DNA from: Diaporthe sp. PMI_573
Taxonomy: Eukaryota > Ascomycota > Sordariomycetes > Diaporthales > Diaporthaceae
Assembly (NCBI GenBank): GCA_021399435.1
Contig: JAJTUP010000007.1
Span: 1,736,001-1,800,000, forward strand
Direction of reading: 5' to 3'
Length of the DNA stretch: 64,000 nt
Part shown: in pieces, positions 57,420 through 64,000 of the stretch
Position numbering within the stretch: the stretch's first letter is position 1
Layout: each line of letters opens with the position of its first letter
Notes under the pieces: generated by a model
Database searches by the model: none
Seen by the model: the letters and a program-made list of their open reading frames with translations, nothing else
What the model was told of the DNA's origin: nothing
Position numbers and translations under genes: made by a program

Positions 57420-57722
57420 ATGGGCGCCGTCTCACAGTTCTTCAAGCGCGTCCTCTACGGCCTCGCATTAGGTGCAGCATCCGGTGCCCTGGCAGGCATC
57501 CTCCTAGGAATCGGCATAGGCCTCGTCGTCGGCGCCATCCTCGGGATTGTGCTGGCGATCCCCCTGGCACTTGTCGCTGCCATTGTTTTAGGTCTCATTG
57601 CGGGTGCCAGCGAGGGCGCCGTGGAAACTGTAGCCAACATGCTGAGTCAGGCGAAGGCCGCGGTGGAAAACCTCATGAATTCCGGATCGGGTCTTTTGGA
57701 GGGCGGTCAGAAGAGGGATTAA
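57420..57722 (+). CDS. Tiny glycine-zipper membrane protein (100 aa)
   Basis: Short single-exon gene starting in a good context (GACAATGG). After MGAVSQFFKRVLYG the sequence is an almost unbroken Gly/Ala/Ile/Leu stretch with small residues spaced every four (GALAGILLGIGIGLVVG, GAILGIVLAIPLALVAA, IVLGLIAGASEGA), the pattern of glycine zippers in tightly packed or oligomeric helices. About two membrane spans are expected, followed by an amphipathic segment (VANMLSQAKAAVENL) and a polar tail. Codon use is that of a real gene (GC-rich third positions). Function unknown; it could be an assembly or pore-forming membrane peptide, but that is only suggested by composition. Confidence 0.7.
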   Translation: MGAVSQFFKRVLYGLALGAASGALAGILLGIGIGLVVGAILGIVLAIPLALVAAIVLGLIAGASEGAVETVANMLSQAKAAVENLMNSGSGLLEGGQKRD

Positions 57723-58342
57723 TGGAATCCTTTATTATCCACACCATTTGCGGTTACGCTGTCTACATCAATCAAACAGACAAACAAACAAACAAACAAA
57801 CAGGACGCCAGCATGCAGTTGCGCGTGACCCATCCACCGAGGACGACCGGCAAGGAAAGAAGACAGAGCCGAACGAACACCTACGACGTTGATGAGAGAA
57901 CCCCCAGGGAAGAGATATAATAGACGAGAAAAGGAATGCTGGTCCTATGTTTCAATATTACTCTCGCAAACCCTGTCGACACCTGGAAATCTATCAACAG
58001 CCACAACGTCGCAAATAAGAGAAAATAAGAATAATTGCATAAGCTGGATTAGTCTTGGGCTACTTGTGGTGACGGTCTATGGCGCCGCCAGAAGCGGTTC
58101 TCGCTAGCCTTGTCTGTGCGGCTGTCACAGGGCTGTCTATGTTTTCTGGGCCACGTGCCACAGACAATCGTATTCCAAACCCACTGTTATCGGCATCGTT
58201 TTTTTTTTAAAAAAAAAAATCTGGGTGTTTAAGCGTTTACCACTGTAGGAAGGAACCGCCTACATACTGCTTAAGAAGCGTACGTACACGGATTAAAAAA
58301 CGAAACCACCTAACTTAGTCCTTGAAACAGAGGTACAAATCA
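57723..58342. other. Intergenic region between convergent genes
   Basis: About 620 bp holding the (CAAA)n repeat entered separately and a poly-T/poly-A tract at about 58199-58220. No gene supported. Confidence 0.5.
57774..57802. repeat. CAAA microsatellite
   Basis: About seven CAAA units with one interruption (CAGA), in the 3' flank of the glycine-zipper gene. Confidence 0.85.
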
Positions 58343-59797
58343 TCAGGGATTCATATTCAACCACCAAGCAGTCGGTGCGTGTCCGTTGGGGATCATCTTG
58401 GGCACAATGTCATCCTCCCAGTCCTCATGCCCCAATAATATCTCCGCATCCTCCAGCTTGATTTCCGTCCACTCGTCCTCGGGGCTCTCTCGCGGCTCTG
58501 GCCTGCTAGCTTGTTCCACCTGTACAGGCGTCCGTGGGGTATCGGGCCTGTCCTCCCCCGGGCCGGGCTCGCACGGGGCGGGACCCAGCATCCTGTCATG
58601 CAGAGGAACCGGGCCAGCAGCAGGCAGTACTTCTGGTGACGGCTGCTCCTCCCGCGCAGGAGGATACGGCGAGACGTCCTCCGAGCGCAGAGGGGCGGCA
58701 TGCTTAGGCGCAAGCAAGGGCTGATCTTCCTTGCCTCCCTGTTCTGGCACCTGTGCCGGGGGACTTTTTGCATAATATGCCTCGACGATCTGCAGTCTTA
58801 GGATCCTGTTCTCGATCCTTCGTGCTTTGGATTCTAGTTCTCTTTGGCGGTCCTCGTCCTTTTCTTGACGCCGTTGAAGCAGGAGCTGGTCCCTTTGGGC
58901 GTGGAGTAATTCAATCGACTTTTTGACAACGGCCGGGGGCCCTGCGGTACCGGATCGGGGGACTGGCACAGCCCTCACGTATTTCGCTTTGGATCCGCTG
59001 GGGTGATTCCTTTTTGCTTTCTGGGGTTTCTCCGGGGCGGATGGCGGAACTTGTTGCTCGTCAGTCTCCCGGCTTGAGAGAGCGTTTGGTGTATGAGATC
59101 CTAGTGGCGGGTTTGGCGGTGACCACGAGTAGAAGCCGGTCTGTGAGCATTGTAGTACTGGACGTCCGGGGGAGGGATCACCGTTGTCTTGGCTGTCTGC
59201 CTGCGCATCGGCTTCTTTCTGGGGAAATTGGCTCGGTGCCATGACGAATGCCGGTGGCTGGGTCTTGGGCCGGCGAGGCAAATTTGACTCTTGCAGAACC
59301 TGAGAAAGACTATGTCGAGATAGCGGTGTAGTTTCTCCCTCAGGCTGGCTGGCGGCGCTTGTTTCTTGAGATGGTGTGCTGCTGGTATTCCCAGGGGCAG
59401 AATCCATGGTAGCTTCTGCGAGCAAGGTGCTGAGCCCGAAGTGAAGAGTTTGTAGAATTTTGAAAAAGAATCAGCGAGGCGTGCATTCAGATGTGTGTGA
59501 AATTATCCTTTCGGGCGACCCTAATTGAAAGACACGGTGGTCGCTAACATCACGACGGGAGGCCGCTACGCACTTGTTGGCGCGGTCCAGTCCAGGATAC
59601 TGAGCGCGCCGGGCCACATGGTGTTCGACCAGGCTGGAGCCGTCTGTGAAGAAGTTTGACACGTCTCGTGGCAAGACGGTCCGCCGTCTCTTGCCCGGTA
59701 GCGAGTTTTGCGCGCGAAGGACTTGTTCATCACTCGGAGGGCTATTTAGTGTCTCGTCTGTCCTTTTCCGAATTCCGCTAATGTCATAGGGAGCCAT
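58343..59797 (-). CDS. Low-complexity coiled-coil protein (436 aa, two exons proposed)
   Basis: Proposed exons 59574-59797 and 58343-59429 with a 144-bp intron (GTGCGT donor, GCTCAG acceptor); 1,311 nt in frame. The first ATG has an ideal context (CACCATGG). The protein begins MAPYDISGIRKRTDETL, with a basic nuclear-signal-like PGKRRRT, then a long Ser/Pro/Gln-rich disordered part, a coiled coil (ELLHAQRDQLLLQRRQEKDE ... ENRILRLQIVEAYY), more Pro-rich disorder and an acidic C-terminus (DEWTEIKLEDAEILLG). It resembles an unnamed conserved fungal nuclear or scaffold protein. The alternative is a single-exon start at 59407 (CTACCATGG), giving 354 residues. No enzymatic motif. Confidence 0.62.
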
Positions 59798-60074
59798 GGT
59801 GGTGCTTCCTGACTCCTTAAGACTTGAGGTGAATTTGTCCCGGTGATGAGATCTCGGTTAAACCAGTGGTTTCGGTCAGTTCACCAAGGATAGAACAAGT
59901 CCTGTAGTCACATGTTGCGAGATGTGAATAATGTGCGACTTCCGTATTTTCGAGGTCCCCATTAAATTCTGACAGGTGGCAGATTTGGTATTTGAGTAGG
60001 TATTTCTATGCAAATGTGTAATACTCGATAAACGCCTGACTCCTCGAAATGCAAGCGAATTCACCAAACAGCCC

Positions 60075-61273
60075 TCAATCCTCCATTGCTGAGTTGGCCT
60101 TCTTCTTGGCATTTCTAAGCTTTGATTTGCGCTCGGCGATCTGCTTGTCGAGTTTGTCATCGTTGGCCTCGGCCACGGCCGCTTTCTTCGCCTTCTTGGA
60201 CTTGGGCTCGTCGTCCGTGGTCCCGTCTATTGACTTTCGCTTCTTTCCGACATTAGCTTGTTCCTTTCGGGCCTCGATCGCCTTTGCCTGCTCGGATCCA
60301 TCCGCGACGACGTCGGTCTCTGGATCAACCCAGAGCTCCTCATCCTGCCAGATCGGCAGCGCTACGGTCTCAGGTCCCTTGACAAACATGCTCTTTACGC
60401 CATTCTTCTTCTTGGGCACAAATTTGGTAGCCATCTCATTCGCAACCTTGATAATGTTTTCGGACAATGCCTCCGGCTGCATGCTCGCGTAGCCGACCTT
60501 GACAGCAGTGTTGGTCGAAGGAGACAGGTTCACGAGGGCAGCACCGATCGCTTTCTGGATCTCGGCAGCGACCTCCGAAGCAGGGCGACAGTTGACCTCG
60601 TTGGGGTCCCTCTTCACACGCTTGCCCTGTTCCTTGGGCTTCTTGCTCTGGAAGATAACTGGTATCGGTCGCTTGGTGGTCGACTTGTAGAAGACGTTGA
60701 TCGCCTTTGGCAGCCGGTTGACGATGCGGTCATCCGCGAGGAAGATGTCGTGCTCGGCCAGAAGTTTGCGCTGGGCCTCATACTGCTTGACCTTGGCAGT
60801 CAAGTGCTTGTAGTCGATAACCCTAGTAACGCGCTTCCGGAGTTCCTCGGGGAAGTCTTCCGATGCGACAACATTCTTGTAGTGCCGCTGAGGATCAGCC
60901 ACTATCAGGCAGATGGTCGACTCGGTATCGGTATGCAGAGGGTGGGGAAGGTAGATCTTGTTGGGCTTGAGTGCCTTGGAGTCGTGGATGTGTCGCTTAG
61001 TAGTGACAGTCAGCCAGACTGGAGTGTCGGCCACAGACAGGCCCTGGCCGGCATCGGCAGCATCGAGGAGGTTCTTTTTCTTGGAGCTGGAGGCAGTCTC
61101 CTCAGCAGTCTTCTTGATGTGGGCCAGGAGCGCCTTGGACGCTTTTAATGCCTGCGACAGACGATCAGCACGATAGGAAGACAAGAGGCCGGATTAGATC
61201 TTCAGGGTATTACCTGGTCAGGATCGATCGAGAAGTCGCCCTGCTTGGCGACAGCAGTAGTGGAGGGGGCCAT
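60075..61273 (-). CDS. CIC1: Ribosomal L1-domain ribosome-biogenesis protein, Cic1/Utp30-like (378 aa)
   Basis: Exons 61214-61273 and 60075-61151 with a 62-bp intron (GTAATA/GTCGCAG); the short first exon codes MAPSTTAVAKQGDFSIDPDQ and joins ALKASKALLAHIKK. The middle (KPNKIYLPHPL, EELRKRVTRVIDYKHLTAKV, DIFLADDRIVNRLPKAINVF, RPIPVIF) is the ribosomal L1 fold. The C-terminus is Lys-rich (KKRKSIDG, PKSKKAKKAA) and ends in a helical basic tail, as in Cic1/Nsa3 and Utp30, which bind pre-60S or 90S particles in the nucleolus. The symbol is by family resemblance; Utp30 cannot be excluded. It is likely essential and conserved. Confidence 0.85.
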
Positions 61274-61659
61274 GATGTATCCGATTCCTTTGAGCTTTGG
61301 GGTGAAGAGGAAGAAATTGGTGGATCTTTAGTCGCCTGAAGAAGAAACCCAGCCGAGCGCAACATTTTTTCGAGTGGTCTTATCGATAAGGAGGCAATCG
61401 ATAAGCGATCGCCTGGCCGGCGGGTCGGCTGGCTACAGCTGTCCAGGTACCCTGCGTGCCCGCATCCAGCACCCCATCCAGTTGACGATCCCCCCCGACC
61501 GGCCTTGCAGCAGTGGGGTACAGTATCTAGGGAACAAAATCTAGGTTTATACGAACCTCTGTCTAGGACCCAACCCGTCTTCCGATCTGAGTCTAATCTA
61601 TCATTGTTCGCACTGGAGAGCAAGCAAGAAAATCTAACCACAGCCCGCGGGCCCCGTGT
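61274..61659. other. Intergenic region between two leftward genes
   Basis: About 385 bp containing the 5' leader/promoter of the Cic1-like gene and the 3' flank of the phosphatase. A 12-bp-scale inverted pair, ATCGATAAG/CTTATCGAT, occurs at 61381-61405 (loop of about 7 bp). Nothing else supported. Confidence 0.5.
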
Positions 61660-62592
61660 TCAAGCCCGACCGCCCGCAGTGTCTTGGACGCTCACCTTTC
61701 CAGAGACAACGTTCTTGACATCGGACAGAATGTCAGAGAAGCTTGTGAAGGTAGTGTGGGGGACATTCTCCTTCTCGCAATACACTACGAGGTCTGCAGC
61801 CAAGTCAGCTTCACTTCAAGGGACCTCGTCCAGCAGGTAGACTCACCGCGCCCAGCCTTCACAAACATCAGGTCTGTCTCCTTGGCAGCAGAAAGATCCG
61901 ACACGCCATCACCAGCGTAGAAAAGGTATGGTCGCTGGCCCTGCGGCAGGCTGGAGTACTTCCGGATCTCCAGGGACTTGTCGTGTCCGAAGCCGCTGTC
62001 GTCGTGGAAAACAATCTCCCATCCCCTCTCCTCGTTGATGTCCTTGCCCGGCCGAGCCTTAACGTCATTGCTCACGATCTGGAGCTCGCTGGCGGCTTCC
62101 TCGCCCAGGAGGTGTCCCAACAGCCCCCTGATGATAGGCGTCATCCCGCCGCTCAGGACAACAATAGGGATGTTGTTCGCCTTTGCGTAGGCGTGGAACT
62201 CCTACATATTACGTTAGTCCTGCCACGGATCCTAAGGTGATGTGTTCTGGAACAATCCAAAACATGAAAGACGGGGGGATCTGTAAGAGGAGAAGAGTGA
62301 TGCTTACCTTGAAGCCTGGGTCCAGCTGGATGTTCTTCAGCAGCATCTCGATACACTGGTTGTACGGCGTGCTTATGCTGTCCATCATCTCCTGGAAGCT
62401 GTCCCTGAAGTCACGCTTACCAAGGAGCACATCCTCGTTGCCCTTCTTGCGCAGGGCCGCACCGAAGCCGACGTTGTCGGTCATGAAGTCATTGCTGTCT
62501 TGCAAAGTAATTGTCCCATCGAAATCCGTGAAAAATATGTATTTGGGGTTGGTCTTGAGCGCCGGCAGATCGGAGACAGGTACAGAACCCAT
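61660..62592 (-). CDS. HAD-superfamily phosphatase (257 aa, three exons)
   Basis: Exons 62308-62592, 61847-62201 and 61660-61793; introns of 106 and 53 bp (GTAAGC/TGTAG and GTGAGT/CTGCAG); 774 nt. HAD motif I is FFTDFDGTITLQDSND with Asp23 and Asp25, motif II IVVLSGGMTP, motif III the Lys in FGHDKSLEI, motif IV YAGDGVSDLSAA. The helical cap between motifs I and II (DVLLGKRDFRDSFQEMMDS) fits the phosphoserine-phosphatase/PHOSPHO-like subgroup (MtnX-like). It should be a cytosolic Mg2+-dependent small-molecule phosphatase. Without the third exon the end would be truncated. Exact substrate unknown. Confidence 0.87.
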
Positions 62593-63346
62593 GATGATGG
62601 CGGTTGATGATGGGACTAGTTAATTCAGAGGGACGGGAGAGAAGCGTGAAAAGTCTACTAGAAGCTTCGGAGAGCGATGAGAGCACAAGACTGCGAAGAG
62701 GATGAGCAAAAGCAGGTAATTGCTGCGAGTCGCAAGATGAGGTTGTTAGGGTCAGACTGCTGGTTTGCACCAAAGTGAGAACCCGCAACAACCACGTTCC
62801 GGCGGGGAGCTCCGCCGTTGGAGGGGCCCTGGGGGACCTGAGAGGACGTGCAGTTTCCAGGGCCGCGGTCGGGTCTCGCAAAATTTCTCGCCGCTAATAC
62901 ACGGGCAGTGACGATCTCGGAGCTCATTCCACCGGCCTGGGGACTCGGCCGCGGTCCTAACCCGCCAAAAACTACGTGGCCCCCCCCTCACAACCCACAC
63001 TCAACCGACTTCCGTCCACTTTATGGACTATTTGTATTCTTTGAGTTCCTCTACTAAGCTGGAACGGCAATGAGTGTCCTATAAGGACAAGGAACAATGT
63101 GTCTTATCGACGATAACAGTGAGATTCGCTATGTGAGGCTTTAAACAAGTGACTTTCCAATCTTCTAGTCTTGGTATAGACATATTGCTCGGCGGAGGCT
63201 GATGTGGGATGTCAAGGACGCGATCCCAGCCAGAGCTAGCCCCTGGCCCCTTGACAGAAACCCAATATCTATCTTACAAGACCCCCAAAGTCACCCCATC
63301 ACTCAAACTTCTACCCGTTCAAGCAACCAAACACCATGCTATGCAC
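62593..63346. other. Intergenic region with a dispersed repeat copy
   Basis: About 750 bp: promoter and leader of the leftward phosphatase (up to ~62.95 kb), then the repeat copy and the 3' flank of the Pro-rich gene. No other gene supported. Confidence 0.5.
63022..63162 (+). repeat. Dispersed repeat, copy 2
   Basis: Longer partner of 36923-37033, same orientation. It keeps ~40 bp between the ACTATTTGTA block and the long block that the other copy lacks. It sits just downstream of the Pro-rich gene. Confidence 0.75.
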
Positions 63347-64000
63347 CTAGGAAGGGGGAGCGCCAGAGCCAGAGCTAGAGCTAGAGCCAGAGCCGGAGCC
63401 AGAGCCAGAGCCAGAGCCAGAGCCAGAACCGGAGCCAGAACCGGAGCCAGAGCCAGAGCCAGAGCCAGAGCCAGACTGCTCACCCTGGCCCTCAGAAGTC
63501 GGGGGCTGGGTCTCGCTGGCCGGGGGCTGGCCCTCGGTGCTAGTAGGAGGAGGGGGAGGGTTGGTCTCGTCGGCGCGGCGGACCTTCTGCAGGGTGGTCG
63601 GGACGTCGGTAGGCAGCGCGGGAGGGGTTCCGCTGGGAGGGGCACCGCTCGGGGCACCGCTCGGGGGAGGGCCGCTGGGCTTAGGTCCGGAGGGCGGTGT
63701 GCCTGAGGGGGGAAGAACGGTGGTAGCATCGGCCTCGGAATCGGCGAGCTTGTTGTTGGCGGCTACAGCGCCGGATTGCTCTGGGGCAGGGGGAGGTGTG
63801 CCGGATGGGGGAGTACCGGATGGGGGAGTTCCAGAAGGAGGCGTGCCAGAGGGTGGTGTGCCAGCCGGGGGAGTTCCAGAGGGAGGAGATGGGGGCTCGC
63901 TGGTGGCATCGGCACGCTTCTCGTTCTCAGCGGCACCGGTCTCGGTCGGGGGGGTTCCGGATGGGGGCGTGCCGGAAGGAGGAGCCCCCGAGGGGGGTGC
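63347..64000 (-). CDS. Pro/Ser/Gly/Thr-rich repetitive protein with dibasic sites, C-terminal part (cut by window edge)
   Basis: The reading frame is open from the window end to a TAG at 63347-63349, 217 residues visible. The sequence is made of [13 protein letters not shown] repeats, interrupted by three related segments, [26 protein letters not shown] and [13 protein letters not shown], and ends with a long (Ser-Gly)n stretch followed by GAPPS. KR and RR ahead of ADAT/ADET are possible Kex2 cleavage sites, which suggests a secreted, processed repeat protein or a wall protein. No GPI-anchor tail is seen. The N-terminus, including any signal peptide, is outside, so secretion is inferred. The opposite strand of the same repeats gives a long Arg/Ala frame that is an artefact. 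Confidence 0.7.
   Translation of the reverse strand, partial: APPSGAPPSGTPPSGTPPTETGAAENEKRADATSEPPSPPSGTPPAGTPPSGTPPSGTPPSGTPPSGTPPPAPEQSGAVAANNKLADSEADATTVLPPSGTPPSGPKPSGPPPSGAPSGAPPSGTPPALPTDVPTTLQKVRRADETNPPPPPTSTEGQPPASETQPPTSEGQGEQSGSGSGSGSGSGSGSGSGSGSGSGSGSGSGSSSSSGSGAPPS
63362..63475 (-). repeat. Hexanucleotide tandem repeat coding Ser-Gly
   Basis: About nineteen GGCTCT-type hexamers (GGCTCC, GGTTCT and AGCTCT variants) within the reading frame, giving (SG)n. Length is likely polymorphic between strains. Confidence 0.88.

Noticed and set aside
63209..63706. Long Arg/Ala-repeat reading frame on the + strand
   Set aside because: It is the antisense of the Ser-Gly and Pro-rich repeats of the leftward gene and has no independent support.

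Overview
The window is nuclear DNA from a filamentous ascomycete (Pezizomycotina; a Sordariomycete is plausible but not shown). The evidence is short GT-AG introns of about 50-160 bp with CTGAC-like branch points, wide intergenic spaces, and families typical of these fungi: DUF3176, a HET-domain protein, a PTH11-like receptor, a Fot1/pogo transposon, a DUF3638 giant protein and a PNGase-like domain that has lost its catalytic cysteine. I found no tRNA, rRNA, CRISPR, plasmid or phage feature. All exon models were read by eye from splice signals, frame continuity and motifs.

Left part (1-17 kb): a DUF3176 membrane protein cut by the window edge, a small secreted cysteine-rich protein, a five-exon cytochrome P450, a second small secreted cysteine-rich protein, a divergent pair of unrecognised genes sharing one promoter, a decayed coding stretch, and a berberine-bridge-type FAD oxidoreductase with a clear TATA box.

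Centre-left (17.7-29.2 kb) is the most damaged area. A gene with six tandem ZZ zinc fingers fused to a HET domain carries two nonsense codons, a frameshift and a precisely delimited 1,850-bp Fot1/pogo-type element (43-bp perfect terminal inverted repeats, TA target duplication). It is followed by an intact short-chain dehydrogenase, a beta-lactamase/transesterase-like hydrolase, and a frameshifted PTH11-like receptor pseudogene.

Centre (29.5-40.3 kb): a pepsin-fold membrane protein that lacks the catalytic DTG motif, a GH47 alpha-mannosidase, a secreted 3-carboxymuconate cyclase-like beta-propeller, and a Baeyer-Villiger monooxygenase.

Right part (41.3-64 kb): a 3,118-residue DUF6606/DUF3638/DUF3645 protein with helicase-like motifs, an intronless enolase-superfamily dehydratase, a membrane-tailed fungal protein divergently paired with an unusual fusion of a trypsin-fold domain (GDCG nucleophile motif) to an inactive PNGase domain, a tiny glycine-zipper membrane protein, a coiled-coil protein, the ribosome-biogenesis factor Cic1/Utp30, a HAD phosphatase, and the C-terminal part of a Pro/Ser/Gly-rich protein with dibasic sites. 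The last six are probably conserved core or housekeeping-type genes; the left and centre look accessory. A short dispersed repeat occurs at about 37.0 kb and 63.1 kb. Oxidative enzymes are scattered, but no polyketide or peptide synthase is present, so I do not call a biosynthetic cluster.
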